Shown here piece after piece: positions 27,978 to 37,373 of a stretch of DNA of 64,000 bases (its first letter is position 1; the number at the start of each line of letters is the position of its first letter). The position numbers were made by a program, and so were the translations under genes. The DNA is taken from contig JADGEB010000009.1 of assembly GCA_016744595.1 (NCBI GenBank), forward strand, positions 1 through 64,000, given 5' to 3'. The notes beneath the pieces are model-generated. The model was not told where the DNA came from. It ran no database searches and was given only the letters and a program-made list of their open reading frames with translations. This DNA comes from Desulfuromusa sp. (GTDB taxonomy: Bacteria; Desulfobacterota; Desulfuromonadia; Desulfuromonadales; Geopsychrobacteraceae).

Positions 27978-28751
27978 CTAACGTGCCAGGCCACGCTCGC
28001 TTTTTTTCAAAAAATCAAGATAAGTGGCAACTTCTGTAGCCGATTTGTCAAACTGCCCTTCTATCTGTGTGACAGCTTCGTGAAGCTTAAGATTAGAACG
28101 AAAAACCAACTTGTAGATTTTTTTGATATTAGACAATGCCTCACTACTGAAACCACGACGCTTTAATCCCGTCAGGTTCAATCCTACAACTTTCGCTCGA
28201 TCTCCCTGAACAATTGCATAGGGAACCACATCTTGACCAATCATTGAGCCACCGCTGGCCATAACATGGCAACCGATACGAGCAAACTGATGTACAGCAC
28301 TCAAACCACCAAGAATTGCATAATCATCCACTTCGACATGCCCAGCCATTGTTGCTGCATTAGCTAGAATAACATGATTCTTGATAATACAATCATGAGC
28401 AATGTGCGCATAAGCCATGAAAAGATTATCATTACCAACCGTTGTTACCCCGCAACCATCCTCAGTTCCAAGATGGATAGTCACAAATTCACGAATCCGG
28501 TTACGATCACCAATTTTTAAGTATGACACCTCGCCAGCAAACTTCAAATCTTGGGGAATCGCACCAATCGAAGCAAACTGGAAAATTTGGTTATCACATC
28601 CTATTTCGGTATGTCCTTCAATAACAGTATGGGGACCAATGGTTGTTCCAGCGCCGATTTTTACATGCCCCCCAATAACTGCGTAAGGGCCCACTGTTAC
28701 CGTAGAATCGATTTCTGCACCTGGTGCGATAATTGCCGTCGAATGGATCAT
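27978..28751 (-). CDS. lpxA: UDP-N-acetylglucosamine O-acyltransferase
   Basis: A 257-residue left-handed beta-helix protein, the normal LpxA length. The N-terminus IHSTAIIAPGAEIDSTVTVG starts the hexapeptide repeats; the catalytic His is in MAYAHIAHDC (about 122-131), preceded by HLGTEDG. The helical C-terminal domain starts at LNLTGLKRRGFS. It adds a 3-hydroxyacyl chain to UDP-GlcNAc, the first lipid A step. It lies 12 bp after fabZ. Here lpxA is followed directly by lpxB; no lpxI or lpxH is found between them. Confidence 0.95.
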   Translation of the reverse strand: MIHSTAIIAPGAEIDSTVTVGPYAVIGGHVKIGAGTTIGPHTVIEGHTEIGCDNQIFQFASIGAIPQDLKFAGEVSYLKIGDRNRIREFVTIHLGTEDGCGVTTVGNDNLFMAYAHIAHDCIIKNHVILANAATMAGHVEVDDYAILGGLSAVHQFARIGCHVMASGGSMIGQDVVPYAIVQGDRAKVVGLNLTGLKRRGFSSEALSNIKKIYKLVFRSNLKLHEAVTQIEGQFDKSATEVATYLDFLKKSERGLAR

Positions 28752-28763
28752 AATCTCTCCAGT

Positions 28764-29201
28764 TTACTTATCAGCAAAAGTGGCTTTCAATTCAGCATCA
28801 GCAACCTTGGTATCACCAACGTAAGCAGTCCCTTTAAATTGGTATATGCCTCGACGCCTGGAAACCAACTCCAGTTCCATTCGTAAAACATCACCAGGTA
28901 GAACCGGTTTACGGAAACGTGCCTTATCAATACCAACAAAATAAGTCACCTGATCGTCAGCGATATCGTCAAGAACTGTCACGTAGGCCCCTCCAACCTG
29001 CGCCATGGCTTCGACAATCAGAACCCCCGGCATAATCGGATGTTCAGGAAAATGTCCTTGAAAAAAAGGTTCATTAACTGTCACATTTTTATAGCCATTA
29101 ACCCGAACACCCTCTTCCACTTCTTCGATTCGATCAACCAGAAGAAAAGGGTAACGGTGTGGTAAAACTTTCATAATTTGTTGAATATTCATGACAAGCA
29201 T
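28764..29201 (-). CDS. fabZ: 3-hydroxyacyl-[ACP] dehydratase
   Basis: A 145-residue hot-dog dehydratase. IMKVLPHRYPFLLVDRI contains the FabZ active-site His, and FFQGHFPEHPIMPGVLIVEA contains the catalytic Glu helix. It supplies unsaturated acyl-ACP and competes for the 3-hydroxyacyl-ACP used by LpxA and LpxD, whose genes flank it. The first ATG (29201) has AGGAG seven bases upstream; an internal ATG at 29192 is possible. Confidence 0.95.
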   Translation of the reverse strand: MLVMNIQQIMKVLPHRYPFLLVDRIEEVEEGVRVNGYKNVTVNEPFFQGHFPEHPIMPGVLIVEAMAQVGGAYVTVLDDIADDQVTYFVGIDKARFRKPVLPGDVLRMELELVSRRRGIYQFKGTAYVGDTKVADAELKATFADK

Positions 29202-29202
29202 A

Positions 29203-30237
29203 TTACTTCTCCTGTAACAGCGCCTCTAGTTCCTCTAGACGCTTTTTCATTTGTTTCATTTCCTTACGCATTTCTGGAAGCTTAGGCAATGTCATCGTCG
29301 CCCGAAGCCATTGCTTGTGTGGCATCAGAGGTAAACCAGACAAGATTTGGTTTGATGCGACATCGTTAGTGGCGCCACCTCTACCACCGATCATGACATT
29401 ATCACCCACCTTCAGATGTCCAGCAATCGCCGCCTGTCCACCAAAAGTACAGTGGTTACCAACTCTTGTGCTACCCGCAATGCCACTTTGTGAAACCAGA
29501 ATACAGTCTTCTCCGACAACCACATTATGGGCAATCTGCACTAGATTATCAAGTTTAGTGCCACGTTGTATCCGTGTTTCGCCAAGAGCTGCTCGATCCA
29601 CGCAGCTATTAGATCCAATCTCAACATCATCCTCCAGAACAACAATTCCTACCTGAGGGATTTTGTAATAGCCACTTCCATCGGGAGCAAATCCAAAACC
29701 GTCAGAACCGATGATAGATGCTGGTTGTAGAATAACACGATCACCCAGACGGCAGCCTTCTCGCACAACCGACTTAGCATGCAGAACACAGTCTTCTCCA
29801 ATTATCACGTCATCATAAAGAACAACACCAGGATAGAGTGTTGTCCCGGCTCCGATCTTGACCCTCTCACCAACCACACAACCAGGATAAACTGTCGCCA
29901 ACTTATCAACATCAGCAGACTCTGCAACCCAGGCACCCGGTATAATTCCCTTAACTTGTCGCTCTGGAACCTGCAGCAAGGTGAGAATTTTAGCAAATGC
30001 CAGATATGGATTTTTACAGACGATCAGATTCATCCCCGGAGCATCAACCCCAGAAGTAAGAATCACTGCAGATGCTTGGCACTTTCCCAGCAGAGCAAGG
30101 TACTTAGGGTTGGCAACAAAAGTAATATCACCCTCTTGCGCCTTATCAATTGGAGCAACCCTGTAAATATCGAGATCAGGATCGCCACAGACTTCCCCAC
30201 AGACCAGATCCGCTAATTGTTGTAATGTAGCCATCAT
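29203..30237 (-). CDS. lpxD: UDP-3-O-acylglucosamine N-acyltransferase
   Basis: A 344-residue protein in three parts: an N-terminal uridine-binding domain ([17 protein letters not shown] at the start, [14 protein letters not shown]), a long left-handed beta-helix (about 100-300), and a C-terminal helix ([18 protein letters not shown]). The catalytic His is in [14 protein letters not shown] at about residue 238. It N-acylates UDP-3-O-acyl-GlcN. The gap to fabZ is a single base, and it is 15 bp after ompH. Confidence 0.95.
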   Translation of the reverse strand: MMATLQQLADLVCGEVCGDPDLDIYRVAPIDKAQEGDITFVANPKYLALLGKCQASAVILTSGVDAPGMNLIVCKNPYLAFAKILTLLQVPERQVKGIIPGAWVAESADVDKLATVYPGCVVGERVKIGAGTTLYPGVVLYDDVIIGEDCVLHAKSVVREGCRLGDRVILQPASIIGSDGFGFAPDGSGYYKIPQVGIVVLEDDVEIGSNSCVDRAALGETRIQRGTKLDNLVQIAHNVVVGEDCILVSQSGIAGSTRVGNHCTFGGQAAIAGHLKVGDNVMIGGRGGATNDVASNQILSGLPLMPHKQWLRATMTLPKLPEMRKEMKQMKKRLEELEALLQEK

Positions 30238-30252
30238 ACAATCCCTTGCAAA

Positions 30253-30771
30253 TTATTTGGATTTATAATCTTTATCATAATTTGTAATCAGATCATCGGT
30301 CAAATCATTGATATCTTCGGCAATATATACCAGTCCACTCTCGCTTCTCTCAAGAATCATGGCATATTTGCCTTCCTTGCCCATCGTCTTAAGAATCACG
30401 GAGAGATCTTTCAGAATCACTTGTGTGAGTTTTCCATCCTCCTGTTGCAGCTTGCGTTGTGCATCTTGCTGGAATTTCTGCAAATCGGCTACACTCTTTT
30501 GATAGACTTGTATTTTCTCCTGCTTCGCGCTATCAGAAAGGAGCGCGGCCTGCTTCTCCAATTCTCCCTTTAGCTTCAGGAATTCTCCCTCTTTTATTTT
30601 GAACTCCGTTTCATATTCCTTGGCCTGTGCAGCGATCTCACTTTTTGCTTCTGCACCAGCTTTGGAGAGGTTTAACGCTTTCTGTAAATCAACGTAGCCA
30701 ATTTTCATTTCAGCAAAAGCCGGGGTAACAAACAAAAGTAATGCAACTAAAACAATAGTAAATTTTTTCAT
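30253..30771 (-). CDS. skp: Periplasmic chaperone OmpH/Skp
   Basis: A 172-residue protein with a clear signal peptide (KKFTIVLVALLLFVTPAFA, cleaved before EMKIGYVDL at about residue 21). KIGYVDLQKALNLSKAG is the Skp/OmpH start; a long, charged, coiled-coil helix pair follows (about 35-120), forming the tentacles of the jellyfish-shaped trimer. It escorts unfolded outer-membrane proteins to BamA, whose gene is directly upstream in the operon. GGAG precedes the ATG. Confidence 0.93.
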   Translation of the reverse strand: MKKFTIVLVALLLFVTPAFAEMKIGYVDLQKALNLSKAGAEAKSEIAAQAKEYETEFKIKEGEFLKLKGELEKQAALLSDSAKQEKIQVYQKSVADLQKFQQDAQRKLQQEDGKLTQVILKDLSVILKTMGKEGKYAMILERSESGLVYIAEDINDLTDDLITNYDKDYKSK

Positions 30772-30795
30772 GTTTTTCTCCTGTATTTAAGCCTA

Positions 30796-33033
30796 CTAGA
30801 AGGCTTTGCCAATGGTAAATTCAAATATTGATTGTTTTTCATCATTCCGGGGATCTAAATTGTATCCCCACTCAAATCGTAACGGCCCCATCGGGCTCTG
30901 CCAACGAATTCCCGCTCCAACACTGCTCCGCATATCAGAAAAGTACTCTTCATCATCGATCCACGCATTGCCGGTATCGAAGAACAAGACCCCCTTCAAC
31001 CCAAGATCCTTGACGATAGGAAATAGATATTCAAAGTTGAAATATCCCATTTTTTCCCCACCGATATAATTACCATTTTCATCTGTCGGGCCAACCTCCC
31101 GACTTTCAAACCCTCTAAGGGTTCGGATTCCACCAAGAAAAAATCTTTCTGTGATCGAGACCTCATCATCATTTGTCGATACGACATAACCAACCTCTCC
31201 GTGAATAGAGAAGACGGTTCCCCAGAATAACGGAAAAAAATGTCGGTGCTCAAAAATTGACTTAACAAAGTCTTCGGTCCCCCCCAGACCTGCATATTCC
31301 AGACTGAATTTTGTGATTCCACCGCGGCTTGGATCTTGGTAATAGTCCGTGCTATTCCGAATCCACTCAGCAGTAATAGAGGAAAGGGTCGATTCACGTG
31401 CATAGATCCATGGATCGTCAAGGGCAACTGTCGAAGAAATATTTAATATTTCTTGCTCTTCATAGCGGTAAGTAAGGTAGGCTTTCGAATTTCTGGTAAC
31501 GGGATGACCTGCCCGAAGTGACCCCCCCGTTCGATAGTCATCATACTCATCATATTCACGCTCAGATTTGTAAACCTCACCGCCCAGCGTCCAGTTGCTA
31601 TCAAGAAAGTGTGGATCACTGATGCCAACCGAGTATGTCGTACTACTTGCACCAAAAGAACCACTTAAGCTAAGGCGAACCCCATAACCCATAAAATTAT
31701 CTTGAGAAAGTGACCCCTGAGCCAATAATTTATCAGCCGAAGAGTAGCCAAGCCCTATTGAGAAAGTACCCGTTGGCTTCTCTTCAACTTCGACTTCGAG
31801 AACTGTTTTACCGTCATCAGAACCGGGTTTATTAGTCACATTGACTTCATCAAAAAACCCCAAATTGCGGATTCTGCGGTTTGAGTCCTTAACCCTTCTT
31901 GCGCTAAAACGAGTCCCTTCAAGGAGAGGAATCTCGCGACGGATAACTTTGTCACGAGTTTTTGTATTACCACTTATTTCTATTCTCTCAATGAAAACCT
32001 GGGTTCCCTGTTCCACCTCCAAGTTCAAATCTATCAGGTGGAGTTTTTTATCTTTATTCGTCAATGGTGCCACGTTTGCATAGGCGTAACCATTATCAGC
32101 ATATAAATCTGTCAATGCTAGAATGCTCTCGCGCAATACAGAGCGACTGAAAACATCTCCAGGCTGCAGTACCACCAAGCGCAGCAGTTGTTCTTCCGTG
32201 TACATCAAGTCACCGGACACATTGACCGTTCCGACCTTATATTGAGCGCCCTCATCAATCTCAATCAGGACATCCAGGTGCTTATCTTCAACCAATGTCA
32301 CTTGTGCGGGCTTGACTTTTACATCCTGATAACCTGCGTCATGATAAGCGGCCTTGATCCTTTCAATGTCCAGCGACATGGTATCTTCAAGATAAGCGCC
32401 CCTATCGGTGATCCATGATAAAAACCACCGTTCCCGGGTTTCGATTTTCTTAATCAGATCTCCTTTATCAAAAACCGTGTTGCCAATAAATTTAATATCG
32501 CGGATCAGTACTTTTTTACCCTCAATAATTTCGAAAGTAAGTGTTGCTTCATTTTTAATGTCAGTTAGCAGTTCCGGTTCTATTTTTGCGGCATGAAAAC
32601 CATCTTCGATGTAAGTATTTTTAATTTCCTGAATACCTTCATCAACTTTTTTGCGACTATATAACGAAGGAGTTCTAATTTTCACGAGAGGGCGTAACTT
32701 TTGTTTGGAGATTTCATCATTTCCACTGAATTCTATTTTACGCACCAAGGGTAGTTCATCCACGACAAAAGTAAGAATATTCGCACCTTGAACCTCGGTT
32801 AATTCGGCAGAGATATCTTCAAAACGTCCCAATGAAAAGATACTGTGTATCGCCTGATCAATATCTTCAAGAGAGACCACCATCCCCGGTTCAATTGAGA
32901 TTACTGCCAGCACTGAAGAAGATTCAATCCGGCTGTTTCCCTCAACTTGGATATCAGATATTTTAAAATCCTGAGCAGTGGCAAATACTGCAATACTCAA
33001 AAGAAAAAGCGTCAATAGAGCATTCTTCAACAT
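30796..33033 (-). CDS. bamA: Outer membrane protein assembly factor
   Basis: A 745-residue Omp85 protein. A signal peptide (about 1-20, LLTLFLLSIAVFATA) is followed by POTRA repeats up to about residue 400 and a 16-strand barrel to the C-terminus, which ends in the usual aromatic residue (FEFTIGKAF). RTLRGFESREVGP (about 637-649) carries the conserved VRGF-like lid-loop motif. It inserts beta-barrel proteins, including the LPS export machinery, into the outer membrane. It lies downstream of lolD (64-bp gap) and 24 bp from skp. Confidence 0.95.
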   Translation of the reverse strand: MLKNALLTLFLLSIAVFATAQDFKISDIQVEGNSRIESSSVLAVISIEPGMVVSLEDIDQAIHSIFSLGRFEDISAELTEVQGANILTFVVDELPLVRKIEFSGNDEISKQKLRPLVKIRTPSLYSRKKVDEGIQEIKNTYIEDGFHAAKIEPELLTDIKNEATLTFEIIEGKKVLIRDIKFIGNTVFDKGDLIKKIETRERWFLSWITDRGAYLEDTMSLDIERIKAAYHDAGYQDVKVKPAQVTLVEDKHLDVLIEIDEGAQYKVGTVNVSGDLMYTEEQLLRLVVLQPGDVFSRSVLRESILALTDLYADNGYAYANVAPLTNKDKKLHLIDLNLEVEQGTQVFIERIEISGNTKTRDKVIRREIPLLEGTRFSARRVKDSNRRIRNLGFFDEVNVTNKPGSDDGKTVLEVEVEEKPTGTFSIGLGYSSADKLLAQGSLSQDNFMGYGVRLSLSGSFGASSTTYSVGISDPHFLDSNWTLGGEVYKSEREYDEYDDYRTGGSLRAGHPVTRNSKAYLTYRYEEQEILNISSTVALDDPWIYARESTLSSITAEWIRNSTDYYQDPSRGGITKFSLEYAGLGGTEDFVKSIFEHRHFFPLFWGTVFSIHGEVGYVVSTNDDEVSITERFFLGGIRTLRGFESREVGPTDENGNYIGGEKMGYFNFEYLFPIVKDLGLKGVLFFDTGNAWIDDEEYFSDMRSSVGAGIRWQSPMGPLRFEWGYNLDPRNDEKQSIFEFTIGKAF

Positions 33034-33097
33034 TTATTACCCTCAGCATAGAAAGACATAAACAAAAAGATAATTATAGAAAATCGGATTGAGAACT

Positions 33098-33790
33098 TCA
33101 ATTTAAATCATCCCCGGCGAGAATACCGTCTTCGATACGCAATGTCCGGTCAAGGCTATTGGCCAAAGAGGTGTTGTGGGTGACGATAATCATCGTCAAG
33201 CCGCGAGACTTGTGCATACGATTGAGTAAAAGCATAATTTCATCAGAAATCCGACTGTCCAGGTTTCCAGTCGGCTCATCTGCCAGTAACAATCGAGGTT
33301 CGCGAATCAAAGCACGTGCAATGGCGACCCGCTGCTGCTCACCACCAGACAGAGCACCAGGCTTATGATTCAGGCGCTGTTCTAAACCAACTTCAGTTAA
33401 AATAGCAGACGCTTTCTGCATCGCAGTTGCTCTTTTGGTGCCACCAATCAAAAGGGGCATCATAACATTTTCCATGGCAGTAAATTCGGGTAACAACTGA
33501 TGGAATTGAAAGACAAAACCAACCGTACGATTACGAAAGGCATCTAATTCTGCACCACGCAAAGAAAACAAGTTATCACCCTCAAATAACACCTCACCAG
33601 AGGTTGGATGATCTAATCCGCCCAGTATGTGCATCAGAGTTGTTTTACCAGCTCCTGAAGTACCGACAACTGCAACCCGTTCGCCAGAGCAAATTTTCAA
33701 ATTAACTCCACGCAAAACATCAATCAGACCACCAGAAGTCGTAAAACTCTTACCCAGCTCAGAAACCTCGATCATCGCTTGCTCATTCAT
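33098..33790 (-). CDS. lolD: Lipoprotein-releasing system ATP-binding protein
   Basis: A 230-residue ABC ATPase from the ATG at 33790. Walker A is [20 protein letters not shown], the signature is [16 protein letters not shown], Walker B is [13 protein letters not shown], and [12 protein letters not shown] is the typical LolD Q-loop region. It powers release of lipoproteins with LolC. The frame is open 51 codons further, to 33943, but that stretch is the translation of a palindromic repeat and not part of LolD. Confidence 0.93.
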   Translation of the reverse strand: MNEQAMIEVSELGKSFTTSGGLIDVLRGVNLKICSGERVAVVGTSGAGKTTLMHILGGLDHPTSGEVLFEGDNLFSLRGAELDAFRNRTVGFVFQFHQLLPEFTAMENVMMPLLIGGTKRATAMQKASAILTEVGLEQRLNHKPGALSGGEQQRVAIARALIREPRLLLADEPTGNLDSRISDEIMLLLNRMHKSRGLTMIIVTHNTSLANSLDRTLRIEDGILAGDDLN

Positions 33791-33814
33791 TATAATGCTC
33801 TCATCCAGAAGAAC

Positions 33815-33941
33815 GATGGCTAAGTAAAAAATTCGACCTACAAGACGGAGGAGTTTTCCGGGAAAAAAGAGATACAGAAGGTATGTCGAGATCCTGAAAA
33901 AACACGACAACACCGTAGAGCGAACTGTTTGCAACGCTATC
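33815..33941 (+). repeat. Palindromic dispersed repeat, copy A
   Basis: A 127-bp imperfect palindrome centred near 33878 (ATAC-AGAAG-GTAT). It starts GATGGCTAAGTAAAAAATTC and ends with CAACGCTATC. Long stretches match the copy at 38691-38818: TCGAGATCCT, AAAAA(A/G)CAC, CAACACCGTAG and the outer GAT(G/A)GCTAAG. It lies between lolC and lolD, its right end overlapping the lolC stop codon. Copy A is more degenerate than copy B. Confidence 0.85.
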
Positions 33942-35190
33942 ATTCATAACGAAGAGCCTCGGTCGGATCCATACGAGAAGCGCGCCAAGCTGGATATATA
34001 GTGGCCAACAAACAAATACTCATTGCCATCAACATTACAACAACTACGTCACTAACGATAATTTCAGAAGGAAAATGTTCCATGCCGTAGACAGCTTGAT
34101 CAAAGATTCTGACCCCGAAAACCTGTTCAAGAAACTTGATTGCCGCATCGGCATAATTGGCCAACAAAACACCCAACGCTGTCCCAAGCCCGGTGCCCAC
34201 GGTACCGATGATGAAACCCTCCATCATAAATATCTTCATGATACTGTGCGCATTGGCACCCATAGCTCTCAGGATGGCGATATCACGATTCTTTTCCATC
34301 ACCACCATGATAAGAGTTGTCGCAATATTAAAAGCAGCAACAAGAACAATGATCCCAAGAATAATGAACAGACCCAATTTTTCTAGTTTAAGTGCTGACA
34401 GAAAGGAACCATAAATACTTTGCCAAGGGCGAATAACAGTGGGGAATTCAAACTGTTCGCTTAATGATTCCGCAACCTGCGGAGCTCGATCATAACGATC
34501 AACCTCAAGTTCAACACCACTAACGAGCCCTTTTGAATCGAAGAATTCTTGCGCAATTAATAAGGGGATGTAGGCATAAAAACTGTCGACCAAGCTACTC
34601 TGTTTTTCAAAAATAGCCACCACCTGAAACGGCTTCATTTTGGGAATCATCCCGAAAGGAGTCATGGTAAATAAAGGCGGGATAACATTGATCGAGTCAC
34701 CAACAGCAACGCCAAGACTACTTGCAGTGTCAAGCCCAATGATAATTCCAGGTCGATCTATTGATGCTGAAGAAAACTGCTCATCAATCGGCTGTCCATC
34801 CAGAGTTAAGAGCGGTTGGGTGAAAATCTTGTGTGTAGCACCAATGCCTTTAACACTCACCGCCGACACATTCCCTTTGGATAACAACATTGCCTCTTTC
34901 GAAACAAATGGAGTTGCAGAGAGAACATGTGGTGTTTTGTTTGCAGCTTCTACCAACTCTTGGGGGTTATTAATTCCATCACCGAAGCTCTGCATTAAAA
35001 CATGAGGGACATTCCCCAAGATCTGTTGACGCACACCATCGGTAAAACCAGTCATTACCGCCAGAACCAGTATTAACGCTGCAACACCAAGAGTAACCCC
35101 GGCAATCGATATAAAGGAAATAACCGAAATAAAAGTCTGCTTCCGCTTGGCGCGCAGATAGCGGAGACTGATAAACCATTCGTAGGACAT
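33940..35190 (-). CDS. lolC: Lipoprotein-releasing system permease
   Basis: A 416-residue permease from the ATG at 35190 (GGAG five bases upstream; the longer open frame to 35331 is not family-like). YEWFISLRYLRAKRKQTFIS is the LolC/E N-terminus. A first membrane helix (about 25-50) is followed by a large periplasmic domain and three C-terminal helices, with VVMEKNRDIAILRAMGA (the FtsX-type coupling region) between the second and third. It extracts lipoproteins from the inner membrane with LolD. A single permease gene, as here, usually means a LolC/E hybrid homodimer. Confidence 0.92.
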   Translation of the reverse strand: MSYEWFISLRYLRAKRKQTFISVISFISIAGVTLGVAALILVLAVMTGFTDGVRQQILGNVPHVLMQSFGDGINNPQELVEAANKTPHVLSATPFVSKEAMLLSKGNVSAVSVKGIGATHKIFTQPLLTLDGQPIDEQFSSASIDRPGIIIGLDTASSLGVAVGDSINVIPPLFTMTPFGMIPKMKPFQVVAIFEKQSSLVDSFYAYIPLLIAQEFFDSKGLVSGVELEVDRYDRAPQVAESLSEQFEFPTVIRPWQSIYGSFLSALKLEKLGLFIILGIIVLVAAFNIATTLIMVVMEKNRDIAILRAMGANAHSIMKIFMMEGFIIGTVGTGLGTALGVLLANYADAAIKFLEQVFGVRIFDQAVYGMEHFPSEIIVSDVVVVMLMAMSICLLATIYPAWRASRMDPTEALRYE

Positions 35191-35287
35191 AGAACTCCAA
35201 GAGCATGTGAGGAGAGATGGGAAAGGAGAAATGGTTGAAAACCTGGTAGTTACTCCTAACTCCTCACTATTCAGTTCCTCACTGTTT

Positions 35288-36772
35288 CTAACTGATTTCA
35301 GGGCGTAACTGAGGAAACAGAATGACATCACGTATTGAAGCCGAATTGGTCAATAACATGACCAACCGATCAATACCGATCCCCTCTCCTGCAGTTGGCG
35401 GCAAACCATATTCAAGCGCTCTGATGTAATCTTCATCCATCTCATGCGCTTCTTCATCGCCAGCTGCTTTCTCCTCAAGCTGATGCAAAAAACGTTCTTT
35501 TTGATCCAGCGGGTTGTTCAACTCGGAAAAAGCGTTGGCAAGCTCGCGACCGACTATAAACAGTTCAAAACGATCAACCACCTCTGGGTTCTGATCGTTT
35601 TTGCGTGATAATGGTGAGATCTCAGTTGGATACTCGGTGATAAACGTTGGCTGCCAAAGTTTCGGCTCAACAACTTCATCAAAAATTTCGGCTAACAGTT
35701 TACCATGACCGATTCTGCTCTCTAACTCCAAACCGAGAGATTGCGCATAAGCAAACGACTTTTCCCAATCATCGAGAACTGTCATATCAACAGAACCATA
35801 TTTAACGATTGACTCCTTTAAAGTCAAACGGTCCCATGGCGGGGTCAGGTCTACATCCTTGTCACCATAAGGGATGACCATGCTGCCACAAACCTTATTA
35901 GCCACATTTGAGATCAACTCTTCAGTGAAATCCATCAAATCATCATAGGTTGCATAAGCCCGGTAAAATTCCATCATGGTAAACTCTGGATTATGCTGAA
36001 TCGAGATCCCCTCATTCCGGAAGTTACGGTTAATCTCAAACACCCGGTCAAATCCACCAACGACCAGACGCTTCAGATACAGTTCCGGGGCAATCCGCAA
36101 AAACAAATCCATATCCAAAGTATTGTGATGAGTAACAAAAGGCTTGGCAGTTGCACCACCAGCAACTTGATGCATCATCGGAGTTTCAACTTCCAGATAA
36201 TCGTTATCAAGCATATATTCACGGATCAAGCTCACAATCTGACTGCGCTTACGAAACACCTCACGGACTTCTGGATTGGCAATTAAATCGAGATAGCGCT
36301 GGCGATAGCGAGTTTCGACATCGGTCAGCCCATGCCATTTTTCGGGCAATGGCAGGAGGGATTTAGTCAGCAAATGGATTTCAGCTGCACGCAGTGACAG
36401 TTCGTCGGTTTTGGTACGAAAAGGAGCACCAATGACACCAACAATATCACCGATATCAAACTTTTTAAAATGGTCGAAAAGCTCTTCACCCACCTGATTA
36501 CGCGCAACATAAATCTGCATTACGCCACTACCGTCCTGCAGTTGCAAAAAAGCAGCCTTGCCAAAATCGCGACGCGCCATGATCCGCCCGCCGATTCTAT
36601 AGAGAACATCAGTCTCTTCAAGCGTTTGTTTATCATCTGCACCATGTGCAGCATGAATTTGCTGCGCAGTATGGGTTACACTGAAATCATTAGCAAAAGG
36701 GTTAATTCCAGCAGCTTGGAAAGTCTCAATTTTATCTCGCCGCTGCTGCAATAATTCGTTCAATTCTTCCAT
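35288..36772 (-). CDS. lysS: Lysyl-tRNA synthetase, class II
   Basis: A class II synthetase of about 494 residues from the ATG at 36772. It has an N-terminal OB-fold anticodon domain (about 45-150, with [20 protein letters not shown]), motif 1 around [20 protein letters not shown], motif 2 [20 protein letters not shown], and motif 3 [14 protein letters not shown]. The frame is open for 12 more codons. It attaches lysine to tRNA-Lys. It is upstream of lolC by 97 bp, a gene neighbourhood seen in related deltaproteobacteria. Confidence 0.96.
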   Translation of the reverse strand: MEELNELLQQRRDKIETFQAAGINPFANDFSVTHTAQQIHAAHGADDKQTLEETDVLYRIGGRIMARRDFGKAAFLQLQDGSGVMQIYVARNQVGEELFDHFKKFDIGDIVGVIGAPFRTKTDELSLRAAEIHLLTKSLLPLPEKWHGLTDVETRYRQRYLDLIANPEVREVFRKRSQIVSLIREYMLDNDYLEVETPMMHQVAGGATAKPFVTHHNTLDMDLFLRIAPELYLKRLVVGGFDRVFEINRNFRNEGISIQHNPEFTMMEFYRAYATYDDLMDFTEELISNVANKVCGSMVIPYGDKDVDLTPPWDRLTLKESIVKYGSVDMTVLDDWEKSFAYAQSLGLELESRIGHGKLLAEIFDEVVEPKLWQPTFITEYPTEISPLSRKNDQNPEVVDRFELFIVGRELANAFSELNNPLDQKERFLHQLEEKAAGDEEAHEMDEDYIRALEYGLPPTAGEGIGIDRLVMLLTNSASIRDVILFPQLRPEIS

Positions 36773-36854
36773 AATTTTATTCCTTAATTGTTCAATTTGG
36801 TGCAGCAAGATAACCTCAGCACCACAGTTTCGTCAAGGCAGAAAGGCTTTCAAG

Positions 36855-37265
36855 CTATAATCCTTCAAACGCGGTCAAAGCAGCCCGAAACTCAGTTGGA
36901 ATCCGGCAAGGCTTACGGGTTTGATAGTTAAAACAAATCAACGTCGTTTCCCCTTCCGCAGTCACTTCTGCATCACGTTCAACCCGATATGCCATCACCC
37001 AACTGGAACGTTTAAAATCTCTGGATATAACACCGACACTCAATTGATCACCAAGAAACATCTCTTGGCGAAAAAAAACATGTGCTTCGGGCATAATGAT
37101 CCCGCAGCCACCAAGATCAATCTCGGAATAAGAACCCAGGCCAGACAAATAAGCAATTCGGGCATCCTGAAAAAAGTTCAATACAGCTGAGTTGGCAACG
37201 TGTCCACCATAATTAATATCAGCAATACCGACACGATAGGGAAACTGAAATTTATTTTTTTCCAT
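36855..37265 (-). CDS. Acyl-CoA thioesterase, 4HBT hot-dog family (YbgC/FadM-like)
   Basis: A 136-residue protein. The segment YRVGIADINYGGHVANSAVL (about 10-29) carries the Asp-containing 4-hydroxybenzoyl-CoA thioesterase motif, followed by LNFFQDARIAYLSGLG. SSWVMAYRVERDAEVTAEGETTLICFN is the usual hot-dog core. It is predicted to hydrolyse acyl-CoA in the cytoplasm; the natural substrate is not visible. It stands between mutM and lysS on the same strand, with a repeat-bearing 108-bp gap upstream. Confidence 0.8.
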   Translation of the reverse strand: MEKNKFQFPYRVGIADINYGGHVANSAVLNFFQDARIAYLSGLGSYSEIDLGGCGIIMPEAHVFFRQEMFLGDQLSVGVISRDFKRSSWVMAYRVERDAEVTAEGETTLICFNYQTRKPCRIPTEFRAALTAFEGL

Positions 37266-37291
37266 AAGTTACCTCGTTATGACAAATTCCA

Positions 37292-37362
37292 CTCAATCCC
37301 CCTTTCTAAAAAGGGGAAGGATACCCGCTCCCCTTACAGCAAAGAGGAACTGGGGGAGATTC
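37292..37362 (+). repeat. G/C-run inverted repeat between mutM and thioesterase gene
   Basis: A 71-bp nested inverted repeat. Outer arms are CTCAATCCCCC (37292-37302) and GGGGGAGATTC (37352-37362); inner arms AAGGGGA (37311-37317) and TCCCCTT (37329-37335) match perfectly. Such poly-C/poly-G palindromes are widespread intergenic repeats in several phyla. Only one copy was noticed in this window. Confidence 0.6.
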
Positions 37363-37373
37363 AAAATTCAGCA

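Noticed and set aside
31841-32083. Plus-strand frame inside bamA
   Set aside because: Shadow of bamA in another frame, without any family pattern.
33791-33943. 51-residue N-terminal extension of lolD
   Set aside because: It is a translation of the palindromic repeat and of the end of lolC; a normal LolD start with ATG exists at 33790.
35191-35331. 47-residue N-terminal extension of lolC
   Set aside because: It comes from an intergenic stretch with AGTGAGGA-type short repeats; the typical LolC start is at 35190.
36773-36854. GGTGC...GCACC inverted repeat as terminator after the thioesterase gene
   Set aside because: The loop is too large and no T-tract follows.
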